From positions 124,001 through 188,000 of the forward strand of contig NW_003101664.1 of assembly GCF_000003855.2 (NCBI RefSeq): 64,000 bases of DNA. Reading direction: 5' to 3'. This DNA is from Blastomyces gilchristii SLH14081. Its lineage: Eukaryota; Ascomycota; Eurotiomycetes; Onygenales; Ajellomycetaceae. Each line of letters starts with the position of its first letter. Positions within the stretch are counted from its first letter, which is position 1. Below, piece by piece: positions 1-11,319 of the stretch. Below the pieces are notes generated by a model, which searched no databases, was not told where the DNA came from, and worked only from the letters and a program-made list of their open reading frames with translations. The position numbers and the translations under genes were made by a program.

Positions 1-45
1 TACATATATTAGTGATGCTGTTGACTCGTAGGAAGGCGGTGGATC

Positions 46-354
46 TTATGATCTAGGCCGGACGTACGACGGGCAGCAGATTGCAGTTGTTACCGCGTTA
101 TTTGTTGTCGCGACTGGAGAGGTATAACCCTGGGGACAGTATCCTGGGCTATACACCTGTTGAATCTGTCCTCGTCCTATCCCTTCGAAGAAAGGGGGGA
201 AACAATTGGGGTCGCGCTTGTTGAAGGCGTTCTGCATCAGCAGGCCGCCAGTTACGCTGTTGTAATATGCCTCTTCATAAGTCCAACTCGACGAGCAGGA
301 AGATGGAGGAGTAAAAACTGATGTTAAGGGGACCGCGTCGCCCTTTGGATCCAT
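46..354 (-). CDS. Cys-rich fungal protein, first exon (truncated by window edge)
   Basis: This is the 5' exon of a minus-strand gene that leaves the window on the left. The start is the ATG at 354. The reading runs through SSCSSSWTY, YSPGYCPQGYT and AICCPS, the Cys spacing of a common fungal family of secreted or membrane-anchored proteins of unknown function. The open frame stops at 46, but a GTACGT donor at 67-62 fits better, so coding probably ends at 68 and continues beyond position 1. No signal peptide is visible at this start, so an upstream exon is possible. The family assignment rests on the Cys pattern only. Confidence 0.55.
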   Translation of the reverse strand: MDPKGDAVPLTSVFTPPSSCSSSWTYEEAYYNSVTGGLLMQNAFNKRDPNCFPPFFEGIGRGQIQQVYSPGYCPQGYTSPVATTNNAVTTAICCPSYVRPRS

Positions 355-1288
355 CTTGCTGTAACCTCTTTGATATATCCCAACGAGGTCGTGGTAGACA
401 GTTTTTTACTGCGGCAAATTGTTTCAAAGAAGGGACTGAACGATATAAAGGGGTTTGGATCGGGCGCAAGAGTTTTAAGAAAAAGATCGGAATTATGCCA
501 ATGTTCACCTTGTATATACAAGAAAGGGGAAAGAAGATGTTCAATTTCTCGGACATGGGATGTATCAAACATATTAATAGGATCTTCAAAGTTGGGCAGT
601 CAGGGGCGCAAGCACTGTGTTTTGTCGGCACCAAGCAAGGGAAGCCGAGAGCGAAAATTAACCAATAGCCACCTTAATATACCAAACCAGAAATATTTGG
701 GAAAGTGAGAAAACGTGTGCCCCCCGGTGTAATTGTTTCTTTCCATGGATGTAAATACAGGGATGCCAAATGCCTTCCGAGTCTCACCACGCATCAAATT
801 GGACCTTAGGCCCTTAGTGCTGACGGGCTGCCAGGGATAGAATGGCTTTTTTGGGGGGCGAAATTGGCTGAAGGTCAGCAATGTGTTCGGTACTTCCAGA
901 TGCGCTCCTGAATATGAAGTTGTATCTAAATCGGTATGCTTGAGGGCCAGCGAGGTGGGAGCCAGCGTCAAAGTTTTGATAAACCCAACCAGCAAACAGT
1001 TGGCAAACCGCTCAGGATTGGGTCAGCCCCCATTAATTATTATTAGCCTCTTCCCGTCTTTAGCGCCGATGAAGATCCCTTGACCTGAAGCCACGATTAT
1101 TGGCCAGGTACTGTACATACATGTACAGTACAAGCCTTGTCAGGAATGCAAGGGAACGCTGAAACTTTGGGGCCTGTATCGGAACATGGGAGCTGGCACT
1201 TTCTTCCTCAGCACGGCTTCTTATATCTCGACACAAAGTGCTGTTATCCACTTTCTAGTCTGCCTCTTGTCATTTTTGTGCAGCCAGC
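355..1288. other. intergenic, with 11-bp perfect inverted repeat
   Basis: No supported gene; the open frames here are short and have no recognisable composition. A perfect 11-bp inverted repeat (GTACTGTACAT, 2-bp spacer, at 1108-1131) lies about 160 bp upstream of the glycosyltransferase start. It could be an operator or only a chance palindrome. Confidence 0.5.
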
Positions 1289-2794
1289 ATGCCCTCTACC
1301 TTCCGCGGACGGCGTTATGTGATCGCTGGGAGCCTCGCTGCTTTTATATTCTTCACACTCTGTTGGCATTCCCGACAAAACATTGTCTTCCAGGGCCCGA
1401 GGAGTGCGCCTCAAGAAGATGCCCCTTATCAAGAGCATCCAGCCCAAAATGAGGACCATTCCCCCAAGCCCGCTGATAGTCCATCTATGGCATTGTCTCC
1501 TCCCGGAGATTACCTACCAACGTCAAGCGCGCCACATCAGGATCGTTTTTGCGCTGAACGATTTGACCTTGAGTACTTGAAAAATCTAGCCAAGAGTCAG
1601 ACTAGCTATTGTGATGCCGGCTCTGCGTCAAGCATTACCTGTTTTCATAGTCAGATCGATCCAGGAGGGCGAACAGATTCATTCTGTATTTCAGGACCCG
1701 CGAGCTTCGACCACAGCCAAAAGAAATTCATTCTAGATTGTTCTCTCAGATCATTAAGTGATGAGGAGTCAAGGCAGGGCGTGCCGGAATTTGAGCAATT
1801 TCCGGCATACTGGTATGGGACGGGGCCGCATCAAATATTCAATAACTTTGTGCGTTTTGACCGGAAAGAAAAACCTTCCCACAAGCTTCCGCATGGACGA
1901 CGGAATTTTTCGATCCTCATTAAACGCGAAGATAGTCACTATAACGTTTTCCATTCTCTCATGGAAATTATTGGCCTCACCTTGACGTTGGACACCATGA
2001 GGATGGCTCAAAATAAAGCCGTGAGCCTCCCATTTTTTATGCCAGAGGATATCGCCAATACCCAAGTTATTATTTTGGATGACCTCCTGGACGGCCCTTA
2101 CTTTGATCTGTGGAAACTCTTTGCGAAGCAGCCAACGATCAGATTGAAGGACATATCAGCCACCGCACAGATCAACCTGGACAACATCATAGTTCCCTTG
2201 CCAGGAGGGGGTAGTCCCTTTTGGCAGAACCATTGGGAACCAATTCAATGTGAACAGTCGGAGCTTCTGCAAACCTTTGCCAAAAGAGTGCTCAACTTCT
2301 ATAATATCCGAGACGACCCTCGCCCTGGGGATAGCCCGCTTGTGCTCACGTTCATAGACCGTAGAGAAAAAAGGCGCTTGATCAATCAGGAGCGATATAT
2401 CGAACGTCTAAAGGCCAAATTCCCAGCTGTTGAGGTTAATCTAGTTGACTTGGCTGCGCTGCCCTTCAGGGAGCAAATAAAACTTGTTCGTCGCAGTGAC
2501 ATCCTCGCTGCCGTGCATGGGGCAGGCCTGACACATGGGATGTTCCTCCCGCCGCATTCCACAATCGCCGAAATACTTCCTCCCCAATTAAAACACAAAG
2601 GTTTCCGGAACCTTGCCAAAAAAATGGGACACAACTACTTCAGCAGCCATGCGGCGGAACATAAGACCAATGACTCGAAGAATGATTGGCAGTCTGACGA
2701 CGTCTTTATTGAAGAGGATCGCTTTATGAATCTATTGGAAATCGCTTTGAAGAGCATGTACAACAGAGGTTTGCGCGATCAAGATGTCAATTGA
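1289..2794 (+). CDS. GT61 / DUF563-like glycosyltransferase, type II membrane protein
   Basis: Single-exon gene of 501 aa. A short basic N-terminus (MPSTFRGRRY) precedes one hydrophobic segment at about residues 11-25, which gives a type II Golgi anchor topology, then a Pro/Ser-rich stem and a lumenal catalytic domain. The C-terminal block VHGAGLTHGMFLPP begins at residue 409 and is the hallmark of the DUF563/GT61 family (EOGT, plant xylosyltransferases, Cryptococcus Cxt1-like). Family members transfer sugars, often xylose or GlcNAc, to glycans or proteins in the secretory pathway. The donor and acceptor cannot be deduced here. The length is normal for the family and no frame damage is seen. 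The first ATG after an in-frame-poor region was taken as the start. Confidence 0.8.
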   Translation: MPSTFRGRRYVIAGSLAAFIFFTLCWHSRQNIVFQGPRSAPQEDAPYQEHPAQNEDHSPKPADSPSMALSPPGDYLPTSSAPHQDRFCAERFDLEYLKNLAKSQTSYCDAGSASSITCFHSQIDPGGRTDSFCISGPASFDHSQKKFILDCSLRSLSDEESRQGVPEFEQFPAYWYGTGPHQIFNNFVRFDRKEKPSHKLPHGRRNFSILIKREDSHYNVFHSLMEIIGLTLTLDTMRMAQNKAVSLPFFMPEDIANTQVIILDDLLDGPYFDLWKLFAKQPTIRLKDISATAQINLDNIIVPLPGGGSPFWQNHWEPIQCEQSELLQTFAKRVLNFYNIRDDPRPGDSPLVLTFIDRREKRRLINQERYIERLKAKFPAVEVNLVDLAALPFREQIKLVRRSDILAAVHGAGLTHGMFLPPHSTIAEILPPQLKHKGFRNLAKKMGHNYFSSHAAEHKTNDSKNDWQSDDVFIEEDRFMNLLEIALKSMYNRGLRDQDVN

Positions 2795-5251
2795 TTCTCG
2801 GTGGGCGAAGTTCGCTCCAGAGACGAAACTCATGATCTATTCCTAAGTGCAAATGTTGGTGGTTAATTCATTTGCATCTTGGTTAGTAGCAGGGACTGGG
2901 ACAATGAAAAAGGACTCCTGTCTAATCCTAAGCTCGAGCTTCGGTTCAGGCGGAGAACAATCGCGTGTGAAAATGGGCGGGCGGCTCTAGGCACACCCTG
3001 GACATCCATGGATATTCGCAGGAATGAGCTGTATTGGACGTACTGTAGAATGTGCAAAGAGCGGTGACCCGTTAATTTCTTTCCGCGACGCGTCGAATAG
3101 CACTTTCGGCGTGGAGCTGGAGTGGAAGCCTTAAGACGGATGTCTGGCTTCTCCTCGGTCAAATTTTAATTTTAGTTGTTGTGCTATCATATCCGTCAAT
3201 GCATTGATGCCAGCAATGCACTGGAAATAGGTGGATGCAAAAGTAATGTCAAATACTGTATATAAATTTGCAGGACTATGTTAGTTGTTCGCAACCCCAT
3301 GTATTTTATAGTAACTGAAATACGGCCTCAATGCGTCAACACACTTGCCAAACTCCTCAGGCTGTCTCTTCAGTCTTTCTCGTCACCTATCCGTCTCCGC
3401 TAGGTCCAAGGTTCTCAGCGATCCCTTCATATATGGGTATAAGGCATCCTAACCCTAGCGCTACTTTTGAAGCATCGTACTCTCGAAAAGGGAATTTCCT
3501 CAAACGCTCTTCTAAGGCAGTTAACTACCTTCAGGACGACAAGATACATGCCAGACACTTATCATACATTAGCAATTGTGGGTGCTGTCACTGTCACTAA
3601 GGGCAACCGAAGGCTGACAGAGAAAGCAGATTCAGGGGGCCTAACCGTGCCAGGCCGGTCCGTGAAACCTCTGACAGGAGACTTTATGAACTCCAGAATC
3701 GTCACGCTGAACAGTATTTGGCTTTGACCGAGATTGTTTCAGCCAGCAGGGTTTGATACCCCTACAAAGTCACCTTTCCACCCCCATGGCTCTACCACCT
3801 TGACATGGGAGCTCCCCTCTCTGCTTCGAAATGTCGCTGATGCTGCTTCGATTTCAAAGCTACTCCATACTATTGTTTCAACGACCCACCGTCCGAGCGC
3901 ACGGTAGGGTACCCGAGCATTCGTAGGAATTATTACGGAGTACATGTTTATCTAATTGATTATGAGGTGGTGAGGAAATGTGAATGGTACTGCACTCTAC
4001 GGAGTACATGGACAACCTCCTTTTTCTTCCATCTCCATTTGATCGAGGATTTGGCTGCCCAGATAGGCGAGACTAGACGGGAGGCCAGGAAACATGGATT
4101 GGGAGGCCGGTGGATCTTAAAAATTCATTACTACTAGTTAGTTTTGTTGAGCTATAGATTAAACAGTTGTGAGGTTGTAGTGTGATATAGTAGGAGTTCC
4201 AGTTTAATATCAGCCACCACCACCACCTAAGAATCGGAGAAATACCAATAACTCCAGCAATTAACGAAATTTTTGGAGAATAGCCAACGAGGAGACATGT
4301 CTACCACATCAATGATATTCTCCACTATATATCCCATTATTTTGTAGAAAGTTGGGCAGTAAAAGAATATATATGGTAACCGACGACTCTCCTACGCTAG
4401 ATATGAATAAGGTCTGATATGGCAATTTTTCAGTCCTCCTGTTTCCGTAGGCACACATACAGCTAGACAGCCGGTGGAAGATAGCAAAACTTGGAAGTTA
4501 CATAATTAATAGTAAGAATACCTCCTGGACTTACAGGCAGTGAAAATGGAGCTATTCCATCAAACCCGGGGTAAGGTACGAGTCACTCTACAAAAAGGGT
4601 TGTGGCGTTTGATGCGTTTCCTTTGAAGGCTAAAAGGGCTATATTGATGAGAAATATGTAAGCAATACATGAGAAGGTATGGCAATGTAAAAGGTTTGCA
4701 AGATAGCGAGCCTTTATTAAATTCGCAATACGTAGCATACATATGATTAATGGTGATACAGGCTGAAGAAGCAGAACAGGGGGTGGGTTTGTAACCAAAA
4801 TTAAAAGTAGAAGGTAGCCAACAAGCCAACACGAGGGTTAAAGAGTGAAAGAGGTCGAAAGAAAAAATCAGATATCCATGCGTGTAAACAAAATGGTAGA
4901 TGAATAATGCAAACATCCAAGATAGTGAGTAGTGGGTACATAGTTATTATAGATAAAGCTCAAAAAAGAAAGAAGTTACATGAAGTTCTAGGAAACAATG
5001 GGGAAGATTGTATCAACTGAACAGGAAGTATAAAGGTATGTACTACTGCTGGGGGAAACATTCAAAAATGTATAGGGTAATTAATATGAAATAAATAAAA
5101 TAACATGACAGAAATAGAAGCCCTCGAACACCAGCATTAGTTATCTATAGATGGCACAGAGGTTAGTAAATGCAGCGCTAAAGGGGGACTTATTATAGCT
5201 ACTTACCAATTTAGTCATTTCGTCATTCTTCATTGCACCCCGGTAAATCTA
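2795..5251. other. intergenic, no gene recognised; two TACGGAGTA motifs
   Basis: About 2.4 kb with only short unconvincing ORFs on both strands. It becomes A/T-rich after about 4.1 kb. Two exact TACGGAGTA copies sit at 3934-3942 and 3998-4006, each followed by CATG. No terminal repeats or coding similarity could be recognised. Confidence 0.5.
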
Positions 5252-5968
5252 CTAGCGAGCTCCGAGCTTCTCAGACTCTCTAGCTTCGATCAACCGTCGA
5301 CTCTCCTTCCGTTGTCTTGTGGACCGTCTGGTTGGTTGCAGGACTGGCTGTGCTGCAACCATCCCAACCGATTTACGTATGGTGACCTTATTCCGAGACT
5401 TAGGAGAGGACGTTGAAATCTTCGGAGAAGAATCCGTCATTCTCACGTCGTTAGTCGGCCCATCCAGAGGGGAACTGCTCCCGCCATTTCCAGGAGAATA
5501 AGAGGCAGGATATTTCATCATATTCCCAGAGGAATCACTATCCGGAGGGGTGTTCTCCAGAGGATGGATGGCCATGTTGCGCATCCCCAGATTAATACTT
5601 GCTGCTGAAGCGGTCCCGGGAGAGTTTGGCGGGGTTCTGCAGAAACGTTCCTCTGCAAAGAGGGGGTTTACGTCTTCCAGAGTAGAGTCTGAGGAGCTTT
5701 CAGAACCCTCAGGAGTACCCATCACGGGAGACATTCCAGGATTGACAGTGGGTGCAGGTGGAGTGGCTCCTTGGGACACTAAGGGGTAGCCATACTGCTG
5801 GCCAAGTTCAATTTCTGCCGCTCTCATCTGCCCAGGGCTACAGCCCGAGAGCTTCAGAAGGCCCAAAACCGCATCGCACTCCTCCGCGGTCAAGTGATCT
5901 CCGCGTGGATTGATCAAAGTGCTGGCCGAAGACGGACGCTGAGTAGGCTCAAATGCAGGTCCTGACAT
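5252..5968 (-). CDS. conserved-type hypothetical protein, Ser/Pro-rich with basic C-terminus
   Basis: Single coding exon of 238 aa. It opens with a more structured segment, HLTAEECDAVLGLLKLSG at about residues 25-42. A long low-complexity stretch rich in Ser, Pro, Asn and Gly follows. The C-terminus is strongly basic (TIRKSVG, RRSTRQRKESRRLIEARE), suggesting nuclear or nucleic-acid association, but no named domain is recognised. A 5'UTR intron is likely: donor GTAAGT at 6139-6134 and acceptor CTAG ending at 5975, seven bases before the ATG. Orthology to other fungi is assumed from the ordered N-terminal segment, not shown. Confidence 0.6.
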   Translation of the reverse strand: MSGPAFEPTQRPSSASTLINPRGDHLTAEECDAVLGLLKLSGCSPGQMRAAEIELGQQYGYPLVSQGATPPAPTVNPGMSPVMGTPEGSESSSDSTLEDVNPLFAEERFCRTPPNSPGTASAASINLGMRNMAIHPLENTPPDSDSSGNMMKYPASYSPGNGGSSSPLDGPTNDVRMTDSSPKISTSSPKSRNKVTIRKSVGMVAAQPVLQPTRRSTRQRKESRRLIEARESEKLGAR

Positions 5969-5974
5969 ATTGGG

Positions 5975-6139
5975 CTAGAAAAGATCCTGCTTTTGTTATG
6001 CACATTAATATCTATCTACATTCTGGAGGAGGCATATAGGCCCCAGAACGATGGAAACAGCAACGTTGAAGCCGCTGTAAGCAGAGAACAGAGATAACAG
6101 TGAAGTTGAACTAAGAAAGGTCGAAAGGGGGCTACTTAC
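5975..6139 (-). promoter_or_regulatory. predicted 5'UTR intron of the gene at 5252-5968
   Basis: A GTAAGT donor (6139-6134) and a TTTCTAG acceptor ending at 5975 delimit a 165-bp interval immediately before the start codon at 5968. The placement is inferred from splice motifs only. Confidence 0.4.
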
Positions 6140-7248
6140 GGCTATTTGGTTTCACTTGGCACGGGTTTAGTTGGGATATGTATGGATATATGTAAATCTA
6201 AAATGGCAGAACGTCTGGTATATAAGACAAAAATGTTGATAGTGAGAATATAAAGGGTCTTGACTATCGGGAACGAAGAATAATATACTTGTTGGAAATA
6301 GGGAAGGGTATCTTCTGAATGTATCGAGGCAGGACAAGTCGTGATGAGAAAGAGAAAAGAAGGGAAGGAGCTGTTATACGGGCGAAAGATGTGCCACCAG
6401 TATCCAACCCTTTTGCCCTTTCAGTGGTAACTCAGCATGCTAGAAAGCAATGTACAAGTCGAAATGACGCAAATTTTAAAAAATTCCTTCTAATAAGCCT
6501 GAGCCGTTGCATTTGAGCCGTTGTAGAACTTCCCCTGAAATAGAGTTTGGAAGCAGAACGGTGCGGAATAACAGCTCGAACGCTACAAGAACGCTTTGCC
6601 CGTTCAGTCTCTTACAGTCCTTGAGTTCATCAACATCCAATAGTGAACATAGTTTAAAAAACATATTCATAAAGGGAGAGTAAGGACAGGAGAGGAAAGC
6701 GCAGCCCTTCTGGCATATAGAGCAGCATTGCAGGGCAGCTGTGATTGGCCAGCTTGATGTAGAGAGAAAGGTAAATCGGCGCGCAGAGTTGGAGTTGTAA
6801 ACTTAGAACGTGTTGTTGAGTGGCGTCGACGTTAATTTTGGCGTTATTTTGGTGAAGGGTTGTCCGGCACATGATTTTACCTTCTGTATGATAGCGCAAA
6901 AGGAATGGCGAAAATCTTACCATATCTGGACGACGAAGTAAAATCAAGATATCATTCATATGGACATAGAGGGTATACATTTGTAATTAAGAAATGCCTT
7001 GGGAGTTGCTAGCTGGGTGTTGAAGAGAGAACTATAAAAGTCAACAAAAGAGGATAGAAAGTAACGCGAGACATGAAAGTAAATAGTGTTCTTTGATTTA
7101 ATTGAGGGTCTTGAATGTGCTATCATTTATGCCCGTGAGCTTGAGATTATAGCCTACTAGAAAATATATGTGTAGGCTGTCGCGACATGGGAATGCTCAA
7201 GGTAACCTTGGAAGGCCCACACAACATCGCCTGCCTGGCTACGCCTTC
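6140..7248. other. intergenic, no gene recognised
   Basis: Contains the promoter of the 5.2-5.9 kb gene and the 3' flank of the gamma-adaptin gene. The open frames (for example 6654-6980 minus) lack conserved-looking composition. No repeat was recognised. Confidence 0.5.
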
Positions 7249-10111
7249 TCAAGGTTCTGACCAAGCCAACTGTTCGGTGACTGCAGGCGCCCCGTTCTTG
7301 GAGTAAGTAACCCTGAGGCGGAGTCGAAGTTTCCCTTGTAGAGGCTACAGTTATTTCGGAAAACGATATTTTTTGGTTAGCCATCAATTAGAAATTAGAG
7401 AAACAAAGCGTATGAAAGAAACAGTGGTTACAGGAAAGAGAGAGAGGAAAAAAAAGAAGGGAAAGCATACCCCATTAATAGCAGAGACTCTCATTCCTTG
7501 AGTCCCCTCCTGCCCTCCTTCCAGGTCAGCCTTGTTGATGGCATTAAGTTGAAGTTTTTGAGATTTGGGTACAGCCACTTGCAATCCAACCCCGGAAAAG
7601 CGATCGAAAGTAGACGTATTACGGAATCGAGCCAATATCTGGGCACCAGCATTACTCCGCTGAATTTGCAGAGTCAACAGAAGATCATTCTTCTCAAATA
7701 CGGTTAGGGCGGGGGGAGCGGAGCTTGGAGAAGGTGTCTGGACAGGAGGAGAATGGAGCTCTCCGAGAAGTCCCATCGGCGATGTGGAAGGTTGTGGTGC
7801 TTGAGGTGCCGGGGATGTGCCGTTCGAACCAAAAAGATCCATGATGCTGTGTATATCAGATGACCTAGTGGGCGTAGGTTGGAATGGACTCGATGAGGCA
7901 GCGGGAATAGATTCGCCGCCCAAGATATCGGCCAACAGGTCAGCTGTGTTCTGCGACCCATTGGTATTGGCAGTGATATTGGCAGATGTATCGTCGCCAC
8001 CCATAAGGTCGAGCAGCAAATCCTGTTCTGATGGTTTGGCAGGCTTTTTAGACTTGTCTCTAAGCAGTCTACTTTGTCGTTTGCTAGTTGCTTCTCCTAA
8101 GACCCTCTGCTCTTCGCGGATTTCAGGTGGGGGCATCTTCTCTAACACGCCACGCCTTATTTGATCGTACCCAAACAAGTTGGTGTATTCCACAGCCCGT
8201 TGCTGGATTTCAACGCTCAAATCTGCAGATCTGCTGCTGAGGAGACGTCGAATACGCTCGATCTGCGCAGGTTCGGTGAGCCTTGTGGACAACTTCATTG
8301 CAGATGTTATAATATATTCGGTCACGGTTTGGGTAGCATAGGTGCTATTAAGTATATTGGTAAAAAGGTCCACTATGTCGCTTTCCTTGACTTCCTTGAC
8401 TAGCTCTTCCTCCTCGTACTGGCCGCCACGGAGAAGAGCATCACCATACTCGCCTATGACCCATGAAGCAGCTAGAGTTAAGGCTTCTTGCGAGATATCT
8501 TCCTTTAAACTAGCATAAAGCTTTTGAACGGAATAGGTTTGGAGTTCGGGGGTTGTGGCAATCAGGCGGACGAACGAGGACAAAATCTGCTCCTTGACAT
8601 AATTACCCGCAAGTTTCAGGACACGAAGCATAGTGTCAACATGCCATCTTTTATTGGGGGAAAATCGATCCGCAGCTATTCCTATCTGAGTTGTCATGAC
8701 GGGCTTGAACTCGTTATCAGCAACCTCAAGGAAAGCCAGGAGCTCTCTGACAAGAACTCTGACATTGCCTTCGTTGATTAGCGTAAAGCTAAGATCTAGA
8801 GCACGTCTGCGTATACTAATATCGGCATCCCGCAAGCATTCTAGAATGGTGTTCCGGTGTCTTTGGACGGCATTTGGCTCAACAGCCACCACCTTAATGA
8901 GAGTGTTGAGTGCCACATATCGAATGTTGTTGTCTTTGTTAGCTAAAAATTTGCCAAGAATGTTGACACCTAGCACCCGAAGACCGGAGTCTGCTTCGAT
9001 ATCCAGAATAGTCAGGACAGCCTCATAGAGTATGGAATTTCCCACATTTTTGGACGACTCGGTGTTGGTAGCGACTTGGGCAAGGATGTCGTTGATTAAT
9101 TCGCTTGTGGCCGCATCACCCCTGCCGAGGACTCTCAGGAACCGAAGTATCTTTACCTGCAGGAATGGGTCGGTAATTCCTGAGACGTCATGCTCCGGTG
9201 CATACCCAGAGGTCGTAAGGCCTTTCAAAACTCTAACGAGCGCAGGTACCAGAGGGCGATATTTTTCAATAACTTCATGCCCACCTTCTGCATCGTCCTC
9301 TTCACAGAACTCGGTTGCGAGGGTGAGGCCACAAAGTAAGACTCCATGGTTTCGATCCGACAGAAGCGCCTTGGATTTATCTATAAAATGTTCCTGGAGA
9401 TCGGGGACTTTCCGACATATACGCATAGCACAAAGGGCGGCTTTTCTGCGGATATAGGGGTTTGCTGTGGATATGAGAGACTCTACTTCGGGAAACAAGT
9501 CCCTCGACATTTCGACAGAGGCGATATTTCCCAGGGTGCAGAGGGCCAGGCCCACAACATATTGGTTCGAGTTGTTCAAATCACTATGCATCATAATAAG
9601 CAAATGTTATTTTTCTTCCTAACGGGGGGAAGGGGGGGAACTTGATAGCACGAGACCGACTTTTTTAGGGAATTAGTCACCAATGTCAGCACCTCCTGGT
9701 TCTCATCGAGGAGTAGCATAGTTCCCAGATACCCCAACCGTTTGTCTGCGAAACGGGGCGATGCCAGCAGCTTGAGGCATTCTATCTGACCGAAGTGCGT
9801 TCGTTCACCCAACGTGAAAAGATAGAGTAGCTTAGCCACATTATTTCTCCTGCAAATCTACCATGTGAGAATGTCATCTTCCGAGATCTGTCTTGAATTT
9901 CCACCCCACACACCTTATATTTGAATCCGCACTTTCTTCCCTGAAGCTGGCTCGAATCGCCGCACTCTCCTTTTGGATCACTGATCGCTCATCCGCAATG
10001 GTTTTGGACGCTCGCACATTCCGAATGAATTGCTTGACTATGATCGATATGAGTAAGTGGTCCCGACATAGTGGAGATGGAGATGAGGGGCTTGGACATA
10101 CGGGAACTCAT
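7249..10111 (-). CDS. APL4: AP-1 complex subunit gamma (gamma-adaptin)
   Basis: Large subunit of the AP-1 clathrin adaptor, which sorts cargo between trans-Golgi and endosomes. Five exons give 843 aa in one frame: 10111-10102, 10037-9914, 9849-9661, 9583-7471, 7344-7249. The start [12 protein letters not shown], with a 10-nt first exon, matches the family N-terminus. The trunk has [13 protein letters not shown] and [16 protein letters not shown] blocks, then alpha-helical HEAT repeats to about residue 590. The hinge holds a clathrin-box-like LLDLM and a DLFG motif. The gamma-ear follows, ending [14 protein letters not shown]...WSEP. The intron at 9660-9584 uses a GTCGGT donor; the splice restores [15 protein letters not shown]. 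The last intron (7470-7345) is phase 0. The length is normal and nothing is broken. It is divergent from ARE2 with 1.2 kb between the starts. Confidence 0.96.
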
Positions 10112-11319
10112 GGTGGTCGCAAGGACCCCAAAAAGGGGAACGTCGAAATGTAACTGGTCGCCAGGAGTACCAGGGCTTTATACGGCGGAAGTAACTTGTG
10201 ATGCCGTTCCCTGACTTCGAAAGACCGTTTGTTGGCTTATATGGATCGTTATTTTTTGTGTCTTCCCATATCAACCTTCATTTCTGGCACCATGAGCTGT
10301 CTGGTCAGCGCGGCTTACATATCTGGCCAAGTGGGTGAACAAGGGACGCTAACTGTATACGGTCTAGCGGACTGCTTTGTTTGAACCTCCAATATCAGAG
10401 CTTGGCATTGAGACTTCAGAATAATGGATCGTATCTTGGGCTTCGTTTCTTCATTACTAGTACACTTTCAAAAGCCTCGAGACCATAGGAGTTCTTTTCT
10501 CCGGATGAATAACCAATAGTATGCCCCTCCCACACGGGGTAGGTACTTCGGTAGTCACCATATATTTTATTTAGCGCCTTTGACAACTTCCTCGATATAT
10601 TATTGCCCATTCATCCTTATGGCCGTGCAGAATGCTTGCACTGCTACGGAGATATTTAAGCTCTGCGTCGATGGTCTCCAATGGTTAGACCTTCAGCGTC
10701 AGAAGTCTATTTATAGATGGCGGTCCTTGGTCCGCGGGAATTATGCATGTGGTGACAGTTATATTTAATGTTGAAATTGTTCTGTAAGGTCGAGCGGAGT
10801 TAAAATTGGTCAATACCAGTTAAAATCTGACAGATAGAGACGCAACCATTTGAATACCTGGGGGGAGTTCAATCATTTCACATAACGTAAATCCGTCATC
10901 CTCCGCATGAAAGAGCTTTTTTTCATCGAGGAGAGCTTCTTCCAAGGGATCCGAACCTAGATCCGGGGTGGCTGACATTAATAAAGTATAGTAATTCTAC
11001 TCCGTGTTATTGAGCTTTCCGAGCTCTCCTCGTCGCTGTTTTAACTTGTGCAGGCAAGTTAATGCCCAGCCTCACGCCGTTGGGTCAAAACCCTGGCACT
11101 AAAGCAGCATGCAAGCGCGCTGACATCACCGGGAAGGTTCGCCTCGAGCGCCGAGAGCGGACATGTTTTTCTTTTCTTCATCACCAGCATTGAGCTGGCG
11201 TTTTCCTTCGCCATCGCTGTATATATATTATCTTATCCTACTATGATTATCCTACTGTGTCCACCATTATTATCTTTAATTGAGACTTAGGTCATTGTCC
11301 CCGATAGACCATTCTCACC
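10112..11319. promoter_or_regulatory. shared divergent promoter region of APL4 and ARE2
   Basis: A 1.2-kb gap between two start codons pointing away from each other, so it must contain both promoters. No gene is seen in it. Pyrimidine runs lie just upstream of the ARE2 start. No specific factor site was identified. Confidence 0.6.

Noticed and set aside
8696..9457. Plus-strand frames over the gamma-adaptin gene
   Set aside because: Antisense of well-identified APL4 coding sequence.
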